Counted from the stretch's first letter, positions 40,414-49,866 are shown. The stretch: 64,000 nucleotides of DNA from Gammaproteobacteria bacterium (GCA_029880855.1 JAOUNS010000017.1:1-64000); one strand, 5' to 3'. Translations and numbers: made by a program. Notes: generated from the letters alone by a model not told the origin.

Positions 40414-40491
40414 ATGAATACAAAAACCCTGAACATCGCTTTCTATATGATTCTGTTCATCAGCATTTTTGTCTTTTCACTGTCCGGTTAA
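40414..40491 (+). CDS. 25-residue hydrophobic peptide (small membrane protein)
   Basis: ATG at 40414, with TTGAGGTAA ending 4 bp before it. The product has a charged start (MNTKTLNIAFYMI) and a single membrane-spanning helix (LFISIFVFSLSG), then TAA. Good ribosome-binding site, upstream promoter and clean transmembrane pattern support translation. Such peptides often regulate membrane complexes or are toxins of type I modules. No antisense RNA is evident, and conservation is not checkable here. It lies 83 bp ahead of the metallopeptidase gene. Confidence 0.4.
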   Translation: MNTKTLNIAFYMILFISIFVFSLSG

Positions 40492-40574
40492 CACAACAGT
40501 TCGGCTTTATTCCTTACATAACCCACAAGATCACCTATATTTAACGGATGAATTTCATCCAGAGAACAGCCTGA

Positions 40575-41615
40575 GTGGCTGCCGCCCGTCGTACTACGGG
40601 CGCTGCCGCGCCACCAGCCTCGTTGGGCAAGCGTGAATTGCTCAATACCCGGATCTGCGATCTGGGCCTGTCACTGCAAACCAGCCCGATACAGCCCTGG
40701 ATACAGCAACTCTATACCGAGCTGGCCGACCGGCAGCTCCGTTTTAAACCCCACTTCTGGTTTTCCGATGACTGGTTTTGCCCGGATGGAATCCCGGGCG
40801 TGGCGATCCCGTTCTATCTCGGCCACCGACGCCTGATCCGTCTGGAACGCGAAATGACCATGGATGTGGAAGGCGGTGACAAACAGTGGTGCATGAACCT
40901 GTTGCGGCACGAGACCGCCCATGCCCTGCTGAATGCATACCGACTGGACAAGCGGGCCGACTGGCGCAAGACCTTCGGCAATCCCGCCAAACACTACCCG
41001 GAGACCTATCAGCCACGGCCGTATGACAAACGTTTTGTCCTGAATCTGCCCAACTGGTATGCGCAAAGCCACCCCCATGAGGACTGGGCCGAGACCTTTG
41101 CCGTCTGGTTGCGTCCCAATTCAGACTGGCAACATCGCTATGCCGCCTGGCCGGCGATCAAAAAGCTCCGCTACGTGGAGCGACTCATTGATGAGATACA
41201 CGCCAAACCACCGAGCGTCAAGAATCGCCGAACCGATCACCCGGTGAGTCGTATTCGCACCACCCTGCGCGAATATTACGCCGACAAACTTCGCCGCTAT
41301 GACGCTGACGGGCCGGAGTTTATTGATCGTGATCTTTACAAGTTATTCGGCCACCCGAAACGTAACAGCAAGGGAGAACCTGCGGCGGTGTTCTTGTTGC
41401 GCGTGCGTAAAGAAGTCATTGAATCGGTGGAATACTGGGGTGGTGAGTATCGCTTTCGGATTGATCGCACCATTCGCAACATGGCCAAACGTGCTGCCGA
41501 GTTAGGCCTGCAACGTAACTGGAAAGAAGACAAGGTCCGCATCGAACTGGTCGCCTGCCTGACCATGCTGGTGGTGGACAAAATGCTGAAAGACGGTTTT
41601 CATATCACCCTGTGA
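40575..41615 (+). CDS. putative zinc-binding metallopeptidase
   Basis: 346 aa from a GTG; a TTG at about 40623 (LGKRELLNTRICDLGLSL) is an alternative start closer to where family similarity begins. The zinc site is evident: HETAHALLNAYRL (HExxH) and a downstream HPHEDWAETFAVWLRP, where H/E act as further ligands. This pattern is that of the putative zinc-binding metallopeptidase family (Peptidase_Mx-like). No signal peptide is present. The ATP-grasp gene follows on the same strand; such a pair could build and trim a peptide. Substrate unknown. Confidence 0.75.
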   Translation: MAAARRTTGAAAPPASLGKRELLNTRICDLGLSLQTSPIQPWIQQLYTELADRQLRFKPHFWFSDDWFCPDGIPGVAIPFYLGHRRLIRLEREMTMDVEGGDKQWCMNLLRHETAHALLNAYRLDKRADWRKTFGNPAKHYPETYQPRPYDKRFVLNLPNWYAQSHPHEDWAETFAVWLRPNSDWQHRYAAWPAIKKLRYVERLIDEIHAKPPSVKNRRTDHPVSRIRTTLREYYADKLRRYDADGPEFIDRDLYKLFGHPKRNSKGEPAAVFLLRVRKEVIESVEYWGGEYRFRIDRTIRNMAKRAAELGLQRNWKEDKVRIELVACLTMLVVDKMLKDGFHITL

Positions 41616-41841
41616 TGACCATTGGCCTGTCACCACGCTTGCCGGCTGATCAACAGACCGACCTCTGCCTGATTGAGCGTGTTACCGACCATCGCAAACG
41701 GGCGGCGATCCTGATCTGGATGTGACGCTTTTTTAAAGCTCACCCCGGTCGCTTCAGTTTTCTCCTCCGTTGTCCGACATTAATTCTGATGCCATCCGCC
41801 CGTTCCGGAAACACAGCGGCAGAATACGGGATATCAAACCC

Positions 41842-42876
41842 ATGAAAAAAATGCGTGTCATGATGCTGGTCCATCCCGAGATGGAACCACTGGATCATTT
41901 GAGCAACCCGAAAGACCCCGAATATCTCAAACGTGAAACCGAGATCGACGTGAAGCGCGCCCTGGTCAAGCTGGGCCATGAGGTTAACGTGGTCACGGTG
42001 CATGACGATCTGCAACCTTTGCGCGACGCCATTGAGCAGTGGCGTCCCCAAATCGCCTTTAACCTGCTGGAAGATTTCGCCGGTGACGGTGCACTGGATT
42101 TTTATGTTGTGAGTTATCTCGATATGGCCGGGATACCGTTTACCGGTTGCAATCCACGCGGCATGATGCTGGCCCGTGACAAGGCGCTGTCGAAAAAGAT
42201 TCTGCATTTTCATGACATCAAGGTACCGGAGTTTCGCATCTTTCCCTTTGGAAAAAAGATCAAACACACCAAGCTGAAAGACCTGCCTTATCCCATGATC
42301 GTCAAATCCAATATTGAACAGGGTTCAGTCGGGATATCCCAGGCCTCGTTTGTCAGCAATGCGAAGGATCTCTGCCAACGTGTCGAACAACTGCAAACCA
42401 TGACCCAGGGCGATGTGATCGCAGAGCAATATATTGACGGGCGTGAGCTGTATGTGGGCGTGATGGGTAACGATCGGCTGGCTGTACTGCCCATTCGCGA
42501 ACTGAGTTTTGACGATCATGCTTCCCGCGAACAGCGAATTGCCACCTATAATGTGAAGTGGAATGATAAATATCGGGAAAAAATCGGCTTTAAGTATGGT
42601 TTTGCCGCCGGCCTGTCCGGCGGCACCCGCATGAAGATCGAGAAGCTGTCCCGGCGTATCTATCGAAAACTTTTATTAAGCGGTTATGCCCGTCTGGACC
42701 TGCGCATGGCCGCCAATGGTGATGTTTACGTGCTGGAGGCCAATCCCAATGCCGCCATCACCCATGATGATGATCTGGCCCTGGCCGCCAAAAAGGCCGG
42801 TTATGCCTATCCGGCACTGATTAAACGCATTCTGCAACTCGGTCTGTGTGGCAAGCAACAGCAGGGAAACAGGTGA
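41842..42876 (+). CDS. ATP-grasp ligase, D-Ala-D-Ala ligase-like
   Basis: About 344 aa from the ATG at 41842 (MKKMRVMMLVHPEM). An in-frame TTG at 41770 would add 24 residues with no family resemblance. Features: an N-terminal preATP domain ending with FNLLEDFAGDGALDFYVVSY and PFTGCNPRGMMLARDKALSK; an ATP-binding segment (YPMIVKSNIEQGSVGISQAS); VIAEQYIDGRELYVGVMGND; and metal ligands in LDLRMAANGDVYVLEANPNA. It should form an amide bond with ATP cleavage, between unknown substrates. It is likely co-transcribed with the metallopeptidase upstream. Confidence 0.8.
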   Translation: MKKMRVMMLVHPEMEPLDHLSNPKDPEYLKRETEIDVKRALVKLGHEVNVVTVHDDLQPLRDAIEQWRPQIAFNLLEDFAGDGALDFYVVSYLDMAGIPFTGCNPRGMMLARDKALSKKILHFHDIKVPEFRIFPFGKKIKHTKLKDLPYPMIVKSNIEQGSVGISQASFVSNAKDLCQRVEQLQTMTQGDVIAEQYIDGRELYVGVMGNDRLAVLPIRELSFDDHASREQRIATYNVKWNDKYREKIGFKYGFAAGLSGGTRMKIEKLSRRIYRKLLLSGYARLDLRMAANGDVYVLEANPNAAITHDDDLALAAKKAGYAYPALIKRILQLGLCGKQQQGNR

Positions 42877-42981
42877 ATTCACGCACAGATCACACGGAAA
42901 ATGTACCGAAATATTCAATAACTCAGTGCAAAATGACGATATAACAATGGCGGCGGACCCGTCTTAAATGCATGGCAGTGT

Positions 42982-44292
42982 ATGACAAAACAGACTGAAC
43001 AGAAGGCTGTAATGGCGGACAAATCGTCAAAACCCCATGATCCCTTTTTTGATCTGCTGGCCGGCACAACCGCAGAAACAGGGGAAAAGTTTTTTCATAA
43101 CTTTGTCAAACATCTGGCCCAGACCTATCACGCCCAATTTGCGCTGGTTACTGAATTGCTGGAAGACACGCCGGGTACAGCACGCACCCTGGCCTTTCAT
43201 GCCCATGGCAATAACATGAAAAACTTTGAATACAAACTGCAGGATACACCCTGTGAGTGTGTCTATGAAAACGGCCTGCTCTATTTGAAATCAGGCCTGC
43301 AGGAACAATTCCCGGATGATCATGACCTGGTTGAAATGGGTGTGCACAGTTATCTGGGCATGCCTTTATACGCCAAAGACGGCAGCAAGATCGGACATAT
43401 CTGCGTGCTGGGTATCAATCCCGTTGCCGAATCAGCCAGCGCTATTGATTACCTGCATATTTTTGCCTCCCGCGCCGGAGCCGAACTGGAACGTATCAAG
43501 GTCGAGCGGCAATTGCTGAACCAGCGTGAAAAACTTGCACAAATGGTCGATGAGCAAACCGTGGAGTTGCGTATCTCCAAAGAACTGGCTGAGGCGGCCA
43601 ATCGCGCCAAAACGGATTTTCTGGCGCGCATGAGTCATGAATTGAAAACACCCCTGCATGCCATCACCGGTTTTTCCCAACTGATGAAAGAAGAAACGGC
43701 AGGCAGACTGAATCCTGTCTATAAAGAATATGTGGACAGCACCCTGTCCGCCAGTTACCACCTGAAAAGCATCATTGATGAACTGCTGGATTTTTCCGTA
43801 CTGGAAATCGGCAAGCTCAAAACAAACATCAAGCCCCATACCATTAAACCGTTGATTGATGATTCGATACGCATGGTCACCAATAAAGCCAGGGAAAAAG
43901 GCATCAGCATCCACTATGATGAACAGAGTGACAACGCGGCCCAAATTATGGTCGATGATGCCAGACTGCGTGAAATCATGATTAACCTCCTGACCAATGG
44001 CATTAAATATAATCACGAAAACGGCAGCATCACCATTAATGTACAGGCAACCGAAAACTCATATTGCATTTCCATCACCGATACCGGCACCGGCATATCC
44101 AAAGTTGAGCAAGCCAAGGTGTTTAATGAATTTGAACGCCTGAATGCCGATCAGGACTGCATTGAGGGTACCGGTATCGGCCTGGCGATCACCAAGCGTT
44201 TGGTAGAACATATGCAAGGTACTATTGGACTCGAAAGCCAACTGGGCCGCGGCTCCACGTTTTGGGTCGAATTCCCGGCCGTCAAACCATGA
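42982..44292 (+). CDS. GAF-domain histidine kinase
   Basis: 436 aa, soluble. A GAF domain occupies about residues 35-180 (ending GMPLYAKDGSKIGHICVLGI), followed by a coiled coil. The HisKA region is FLARMSHELKTPLHAITGFS (His acceptor at about residue 220). The HATPase domain has MINLLTNGIKYN, DTGTGIS and GIGLAITKRLVEHM. No receiver domain or response-regulator gene is adjacent. An ATG at 43012 has AGAAGG before it and may be the true start. Orphan kinase; its partner is unknown. Confidence 0.85.
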   Translation: MTKQTEQKAVMADKSSKPHDPFFDLLAGTTAETGEKFFHNFVKHLAQTYHAQFALVTELLEDTPGTARTLAFHAHGNNMKNFEYKLQDTPCECVYENGLLYLKSGLQEQFPDDHDLVEMGVHSYLGMPLYAKDGSKIGHICVLGINPVAESASAIDYLHIFASRAGAELERIKVERQLLNQREKLAQMVDEQTVELRISKELAEAANRAKTDFLARMSHELKTPLHAITGFSQLMKEETAGRLNPVYKEYVDSTLSASYHLKSIIDELLDFSVLEIGKLKTNIKPHTIKPLIDDSIRMVTNKAREKGISIHYDEQSDNAAQIMVDDARLREIMINLLTNGIKYNHENGSITINVQATENSYCISITDTGTGISKVEQAKVFNEFERLNADQDCIEGTGIGLAITKRLVEHMQGTIGLESQLGRGSTFWVEFPAVKP

Positions 44293-44344
44293 GAGACAGT
44301 TGTATAACCTGAAACATGACAAAAATATATAACAAGAGAATAGC

Positions 44345-44917
44345 ATGATGCATAAACTGATTACTCTTTCCCTCTTGCTGATACCCGTTAACGTCTCCGC
44401 CCTTGAAATTGTCGGTGTCGAAATACCCGAGCAGGTTACACTGCTTGATCCGGGTAACCGAATAAATTTGAATGGCGCCGGCATTCGATCCAAGTTTGTT
44501 TTTAATATCTATATCGGCGCACTCTATCTGAAAACCCAATCCAGTGATGTTGATACCATTCTCAACATGAAAGGTCAAAAGCGCGTTATGATGCACATCC
44601 TGTATGACGAGGTGAGCAAAGAGAAACTGATTAACGGCTGGAATGATGGTTTCAGCAATAATCACAGCAGTGAGGAATTTGCCAAACTGCAAGCCAGACT
44701 AACTCAGTTTAACAGCCTGTTTACCACCGTAAAAAAAGGTGATGTCATTACACTGGATCTGCTGCCCGACATTGGTACGGAAGTCCGTATAAATGAAGAG
44801 ATCAAGGGGATGATCCCGGGGAATGATTTCTACCAGGCCCTGCTCAAAGTCTGGTTGGGCGACTCACCGGCCGATGGCACCCTGAAAAAGGCCATGTTGG
44901 GTATCAAGGATGAATAA
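44345..44917 (+). CDS. chalcone isomerase-like periplasmic protein
   Basis: 190 aa with a signal peptide (LITLSLLLIPVNVSA, cleavage after VSA). The remainder follows the Chalcone_3 family: LNGAGIRSKFVFNIYIGALY, LKTQSSDVDTILNMKGQKRV, then MHILYDEVSKEKLINGWNDG. Bacterial members are not flavonoid enzymes. They are periplasmic proteins thought to bind fatty acids or related ligands. AACAAGAGAATAGC precedes the tandem ATGs. It lies 52 bp after the GAF kinase on the same strand. Confidence 0.8.
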   Translation: MMHKLITLSLLLIPVNVSALEIVGVEIPEQVTLLDPGNRINLNGAGIRSKFVFNIYIGALYLKTQSSDVDTILNMKGQKRVMMHILYDEVSKEKLINGWNDGFSNNHSSEEFAKLQARLTQFNSLFTTVKKGDVITLDLLPDIGTEVRINEEIKGMIPGNDFYQALLKVWLGDSPADGTLKKAMLGIKDE

Positions 44918-45121
44918 CAGGCTGTGTGACATCACGCACCTGACACAACCGCAACGCCCGCTAAAACCCTCTTTTAGTCATCCGGCCTCCGGTCTGTCGG
45001 TGACGGAATTTGGTTGATCGCTGACAAGCAATTAACCCTGATTTTCTCAAGTTTTTCTCGGTACCACCGATAATTAAAATAATCGGCTCAGCTGCACGCC
45101 ATCAAATCTATCAGGCACTCC

Positions 45122-46315
45122 ATGGCAGGAATCAAGCTCAAATCAACACGTATTATTGTCCTGAGTACAACGGCAATCCTGCTTTCTATCGTCATTCTGA
45201 TCCTGGCCAATCTCTACTTTCTACACAGCACCAACCGGCATCTGGACGCCATTGACAAACAATACAACCAAAAACTCGACATCATCCTGCGCATGACCTA
45301 TCTCGTGCGCGAGCGTTCCATGATCATGCTGACGATCTATCTTGATGATGACCCGTGGAGCGTGGATGAACACTATCTGAAGTATTATCAACTGGCAGTG
45401 GACTTTATCACCTTGCGGGATCGCTTGCTGGCGCAGGGATTAACACCGGAAGAAAAACAGGAGCTGGACAAGGCGCTGGTATTTATTCGCCAAACCGAAC
45501 CCATGCAGAATGATATCGTGGAGCGGATCCGCTCCGGTGGCGACAAAATGCTGCGGCATGATATCTCCCGCAATGATTTGCCCATGGAGTATAAACTGCT
45601 GGAGATATTCGATCGCTTGTCCGCCATGGTGCGCAACAACAAACAACTTGCGGCCAAAGCGGCGAATTTCGATTTTATTCGCTCGGCTTTTATTGTCACC
45701 ATGGTCTCTCTGCTGATCCTGTTGAGCATCATGGTCTTGATGTATCGTTCCCTGCGCAAGATCCAGACGATTGAAATGAGTTTGATCCGGGAAGCCGACA
45801 GTCTGGGCTGGGAGGCAACGCATGATCCATTGACCAATATCTACAATCGTCGCCGGCTGCAGCACAAATTCGATGAAATCAATCAAACATCCGGTGCCGG
45901 AATGGCGGTACACTCAATACTGTATATTGATCTGGATGATTTCAAGCCGATTAATGATCGATATGGTCACCCAATCGGGGACCGCTATTTAACCGCGTTT
46001 TGCCGCGAAGTGGAACGCTGTATTCGACACAATGACTTTTTTGCCCGACTCGGCGGCGATGAATTTGTTGTACTGCTGGAAAATTGCGATCAACACCATG
46101 CGCGGGAAATCGCCGAGAAAATCGTGGCACAAGTCCGTGATTTCTCGATTTACAGTAATAACGACAGGATATCCGCCCGTTGCAGTATCGGACAACTCAG
46201 CTTCAAACCCGGCACAAACGACCTTGACAGCTTATTGCATAAAGCCGATGCGCTGTGTTACGAGGCCAAGCGACTGGGCAAAAATAATGTTTTTTGTTCA
46301 AACAAGATTAATTAA
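45122..46315 (+). CDS. membrane-bound diguanylate cyclase (GGDEF)
   Basis: 397 aa. TM1 at about 12-33 and TM2 at about 187-209 flank a helical periplasmic sensor resembling four-helix-bundle chemoreceptor domains (NRHLDAIDKQYNQKLDIILR). The C-terminal GGDEF domain has DPLTNIYNRRRL, LYIDLDDFKPINDRYGHPIG and FFARLGGDEFVVLLE. An RxxD inhibitory site (RHND) precedes GGDEF by the usual spacing, so product feedback by cyclic di-GMP is expected. It should synthesise cyclic di-GMP in response to a periplasmic signal. Confidence 0.88.
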   Translation: MAGIKLKSTRIIVLSTTAILLSIVILILANLYFLHSTNRHLDAIDKQYNQKLDIILRMTYLVRERSMIMLTIYLDDDPWSVDEHYLKYYQLAVDFITLRDRLLAQGLTPEEKQELDKALVFIRQTEPMQNDIVERIRSGGDKMLRHDISRNDLPMEYKLLEIFDRLSAMVRNNKQLAAKAANFDFIRSAFIVTMVSLLILLSIMVLMYRSLRKIQTIEMSLIREADSLGWEATHDPLTNIYNRRRLQHKFDEINQTSGAGMAVHSILYIDLDDFKPINDRYGHPIGDRYLTAFCREVERCIRHNDFFARLGGDEFVVLLENCDQHHAREIAEKIVAQVRDFSIYSNNDRISARCSIGQLSFKPGTNDLDSLLHKADALCYEAKRLGKNNVFCSNKIN

Positions 46316-46316
46316 C

Positions 46317-46350
46317 AAAAAAAAACCCGGATCTTTCGATCCGGGCAACA
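46317..46350 (-). terminator. rho-independent terminator of the multicopper-oxidase operon
   Basis: On the minus strand GCCCGGATC-GAAA-GATCCGGG is followed by a run of nine T. It lies 24 bp after the stop of the gene at 46374. The T-run is absent on the plus side, so it mainly serves the minus-strand operon. Confidence 0.85.
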
Positions 46351-46373
46351 ACTACAATGCATAACTGTTAAAT

Positions 46374-47417
46374 TTAAAAATCAATCCGTGTATAGACCCG
46401 GCCGTTGTTATAGACATTATTATTCCGCAAATCCCGATAACTCACCTCCGGATACCATGAACCGCTGCCGGTCGGCAGTGTCACCATCACATCCATGGTC
46501 TGCCCCGGCGACAGTTCCAGACTGCTCACGGTACGTGGTGACGGCAGCGCAAAACCGTCAATGTTGTAATGAACAAACGAGCGACGACTGCCGTTGGCAT
46601 CACGGATTTCAAAAATGCTGTTCACCGAATGCATACCGATTAAGCGGATCGCAACTTTGGTCCCCGGTGCGGCTGTCAACACCTCTGCCGGTGCACTCCG
46701 GCTTAAGCCCTCATTACCGTTCATCAGGAAATAGCGCGGGTTATAATCGGCAAACACGGTCGAATCCCCGGTAGCCGTGTGGTAGGCCGGGTCCACCGTA
46801 CTCAACACGATGTTCCATTCATAGTCATAGGTCGGACCATTGGCATTGATCCGGTTACCGCTTTTGACAATGAATGCACCATACATCCCCATCTCCAGAT
46901 GCTTCACTGTGTGCACATGACAGTGATAGGCATGACTGCCGATATAGCGACTGTCCACCCTGAAGGTATAGGTGTCGCCATTCACCCCGGCGCCTGTTTC
47001 AGGCACCCCGTCTTCCGAGGTGGGCACATCCAGCCCATGCGGGTGAATGGTGTGGCCGTTATAGGGAGCGCTTTCCTGTGGGGCCATCATCATGTTCAGG
47101 GTGACATTGGCGGTTTGTCCCGGCTGTAACTCCAGCACCGGGCTGGGCAGGGAGCAATTCCCCATGCCGCTCATGCCGCCTTCGCAAAACACCCAGAAGT
47201 TGACGCTTCTGCCGTCACTCATGGTGCGGTTGATCTGGCGAACCATCAGGGTGACGTTTTGTGCATCAAAGACAGGTATTGGACCGGCCGCTCCGCCGCC
47301 CCCCATACCACCACCACCGCCACCACCACCGGTGTTGTGCATGGCCTGGGTTGCGCCGAACGCTGTCACGGCAAAGCCGACAGCAATAATGAGTTGGTTA
47401 ATAAGTTTCATTTTCAC
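46374..47417 (-). CDS. two-domain multicopper oxidase-like protein
   Basis: 347 aa from a GTG at 47417 (AAGGGGG spaced 5 bp upstream). A signal peptide (LINQLIIAVGFAVTAFGATQ) leads to a Gly-rich linker (GGGGGGGGMGGGGAAG), then cupredoxin domains. Copper motifs are HTIHPHG (about residue 148) and HAYHCHVHTVKHLEMGM (about 195), which supply type 1 Cys/His/Met and type 2/3 His ligands. The second half (SLELSPGQTMDVMVTLP) is a further cupredoxin fold with few ligands. It should act in the periplasm as a metallo-oxidase or laccase-like enzyme. It forms an operon with the gene at 47428. Confidence 0.8.
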   Translation of the reverse strand: MKMKLINQLIIAVGFAVTAFGATQAMHNTGGGGGGGGMGGGGAAGPIPVFDAQNVTLMVRQINRTMSDGRSVNFWVFCEGGMSGMGNCSLPSPVLELQPGQTANVTLNMMMAPQESAPYNGHTIHPHGLDVPTSEDGVPETGAGVNGDTYTFRVDSRYIGSHAYHCHVHTVKHLEMGMYGAFIVKSGNRINANGPTYDYEWNIVLSTVDPAYHTATGDSTVFADYNPRYFLMNGNEGLSRSAPAEVLTAAPGTKVAIRLIGMHSVNSIFEIRDANGSRRSFVHYNIDGFALPSPRTVSSLELSPGQTMDVMVTLPTGSGSWYPEVSYRDLRNNNVYNNGRVYTRIDF

Positions 47418-47427
47418 GGCAACCCCC

Positions 47428-48789
47428 TTAATGCGCAATGATCATGGCTGCAGTGCCATTCAGATAAACACCATTACCCGTTTCCATCTGCGCTGTATGC
47501 ACATGCATGGGATAATGCCCTGGTTGATTTAACTGGTACAACACCATTGCAGTGGTGCCGCCCTTGACGTTAATCGTATCACCCCACTCAAACTGACCCA
47601 GCCGATTGCCATTGACGCTGATGATCCGAAAGTGGTTGCTGTGGAAATGCAGTGACTGATCGTATTGGCCTGCATTGACGATACGCACCAAAAAGAGTTC
47701 ACCCACACTGCCTTCCAGGTTGGTATCGGGATCACCCATGGCCTGAAAACCATTCTTGCCGTTCATCAGGAAGTAGTTGGGTCGATAGGTGCCGGTATTC
47801 ACCGTACCGCCGCCATTCGCCACATTGTTCCAGCGTGGCACATCCATATCGGTGATCACCCAAAGACGTTCCTGATCCGCCGAAGGCGCAGTGGACCAGG
47901 CGCGGGTACTGCCTGCTGAAGGTCGCACGATCACCGCGCCAAACAGACCCAATGCCTGATTCACCCCGCCATTCAGGGTGTCATGATAGAGGAAGACACC
48001 GGAACGATTGGCTGTCAGGGTATAGGTGTAACGGCTGTTCGGTGAGATGGCAGTGCTATCGGAGGTCATGCCCTGCACCACAAAGTTGTGGCTGCGGTTA
48101 TGGTTGTTTACCACCTCTACAGTAATCGTCTGGCCCTCGACCATTTCGATGATCGGGCCGGGTACTCGACCGTTACCACCATTGGCGGTGGTGTAGCCCC
48201 AGACAGGCAGACTGGTGGCGCCGTTGCCGCTATCGGGACTGGCGGTGATATTCACCTGTCCGGTTTCAATATACAGGGTGTAGTTTGCTGACCCTCCCCC
48301 GGTTGAACCCCCACCGGTTGAACCGCCGCCGGTAGAGCCACCCCCCGTGCCACCACCACCGGTACTACCGCCCACGTTAATGGTGACATCACGTGGACTC
48401 AGGGCGATATCCGCCCGCAGATTTTGCATCACATAACTGCCGCCGGTATTCGAGGAGACGTTCACGGTGGCTGAAAAACGGCCGCGGCCGTCGGTCCTGA
48501 CCTGCAGGTAGCCCCGGTCACTGCGTACCCGGAACCGATACATGTTGCTGCTTGAACCGGTGGTCACCGTCAGACCTGACGGCAGACTCCAGCGAAATTC
48601 CCGCTGGCTGCCGCTGTCATCGCCGCTGATGGTCCAGGAACCGGTTTCACCGGTTGAGATATTCACTGTCGAAGTTGACAGACTTGCCGATGCTGCAACA
48701 GCTATCGTCACGCCCGTACCATAAAACAGCAGAATTGCCAAAGCGCCCCGGCCGATCCCTCGCCAAAGCTGATTTAAAAATGTCGTCAT
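47428..48789 (-). CDS. multicopper oxidase-like protein with Ser/Gly linker, no type 1 cysteine
   Basis: 453 aa. Signal peptide (GALAILLFYGTGVTIAVAAS), an Ig/adhesin-like N-terminal domain to about residue 135, a linker of repeated GGST units (about 140-170), then cupredoxin domains. His motifs are HNRSHNFVVQG, FLYHDTLNG, LHFHSNHF and HYPMHVHTAQMETGNGVY. The last occupies the place of the HCHxxxHxxxGM motif but has no Cys. The type 1 centre therefore looks lost, while several type 2/3 His remain. Its partner encoded 11 bp downstream does have HCH. It may be a structural or electron-transfer partner. GAGGAGGG lies upstream of the start. Confidence 0.75.
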   Translation of the reverse strand: MTTFLNQLWRGIGRGALAILLFYGTGVTIAVAASASLSTSTVNISTGETGSWTISGDDSGSQREFRWSLPSGLTVTTGSSSNMYRFRVRSDRGYLQVRTDGRGRFSATVNVSSNTGGSYVMQNLRADIALSPRDVTINVGGSTGGGGTGGGSTGGGSTGGGSTGGGSANYTLYIETGQVNITASPDSGNGATSLPVWGYTTANGGNGRVPGPIIEMVEGQTITVEVVNNHNRSHNFVVQGMTSDSTAISPNSRYTYTLTANRSGVFLYHDTLNGGVNQALGLFGAVIVRPSAGSTRAWSTAPSADQERLWVITDMDVPRWNNVANGGGTVNTGTYRPNYFLMNGKNGFQAMGDPDTNLEGSVGELFLVRIVNAGQYDQSLHFHSNHFRIISVNGNRLGQFEWGDTINVKGGTTAMVLYQLNQPGHYPMHVHTAQMETGNGVYLNGTAAMIIAH

Positions 48790-48995
48790 GCTTGCGAACC
48801 CTCCTCAACGTGCTGGTACTTGTTGAAAAACGGCGGCCCAAATCCGCCTGCACAATTACAGTGCAGCCCAAGCATATCGCTGATGAGGAACAACATTTTG
48901 TGACAATTGTTACTTATTACCTGACAAATTTAGTGAGGTTAATAACAAAAAAAGACAGTGAATACTGCCTTTTTGCGGGAGGGTAACTGCATCGA

Positions 48996-49691
48996 TCATA
49001 CGGCCATATGGATCACACCCCGACCAAGTGAAATACAACCCTTGCGCTCCAGTGTCTTGAGCAAGCGGCTGATCACTTCACGCGATGTACCCAGCTCGCG
49101 CGCCAGCTCCTGATGGGTGATATGGATCGTGTCACTGTTGGAACCTCGGGACAGGCGGCCCAGCATACAGATCAGGCGCGTATCCAGACTCTCAAAAATG
49201 GTGTCTTCCATCAGCTCCAGCATATCGTGGTAACGATCCGTGAGGTCAGTCAGTACATACTCACGAAATGCCGCTGATATCGCCATGGCTTGCATAAATT
49301 GGGGGCGGGATAAAATCAGCGCCTGGACATGGGTTTCCGCTTTGGCGAAGGCGCCGAAGGTTTTGCGGTGCAACAGACCGTTGATGCTCAACACACACAA
49401 CTTGCCCGCCTCGATCCGGTACAGGGTCACTTCCCGATCTTCGGCGGTTTGTTGATATATCCGCACAGTCCCGTTCAGTAACAAAATAAACTGTTCACAG
49501 AGAGTATGGGGTTGCAGGATATCTGTTCCGGCAGGCAGCTCAACCACGTTCGCTGCGCCTATCAGCGCATGCCAATCGGGATTTTCATCGGCTGCCAATT
49601 CGGGAAAGCGGTGTTTCAATCGTTCCTGAAACAACCGATAAACTGGTGAAAGAGTATGTTCTTCCGCTTGCAGACTGATTGGCATCATCAT
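48996..49691 (-). CDS. Crp/Fnr-family transcriptional regulator (copy 1)
   Basis: 231 aa. The N-terminal cyclic-nucleotide-binding-like beta-roll (ILQPHTLCEQFILLLNGTVR, then VTLYRIEAGKLCVLSINGLL) lacks the Cys cluster of Fnr. The long dimerisation helix and C-terminal winged HTH (ITHQELARELGTSREVISRL) are intact. GAGGAAATTT precedes the ATG triplet. It lies upstream of the multicopper-oxidase genes on the same strand. The spacer 48790-48995 contains TTGTGACAATTGTTACTTAT at 48898-48917, which could be its operator. It is a paralogue of the regulator at 53036-53779. Confidence 0.85.
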   Translation of the reverse strand: MMMPISLQAEEHTLSPVYRLFQERLKHRFPELAADENPDWHALIGAANVVELPAGTDILQPHTLCEQFILLLNGTVRIYQQTAEDREVTLYRIEAGKLCVLSINGLLHRKTFGAFAKAETHVQALILSRPQFMQAMAISAAFREYVLTDLTDRYHDMLELMEDTIFESLDTRLICMLGRLSRGSNSDTIHITHQELARELGTSREVISRLLKTLERKGCISLGRGVIHMAV

Positions 49692-49866
49692 AAATTTCCT
49701 CTCGCAAACTATCCCGCATACGCGTCGGTGTACAATGGGGCGCCCTGTTTAAACAGGATCTCGTTTTCCTCCCAAGACATTGCCTTATTCTGTTCGTTGT
49801 GCGGCAACACCTGTCATTTAGTGTAGTTATAAAATCGCCGATGTGTATGGTGATGACACCAATTCC

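Noticed and set aside
40359-40544. 61-codon open frame on the plus strand
   Set aside because: Different frame from the better supported 25-aa peptide gene, poor ribosome-binding site and random composition.
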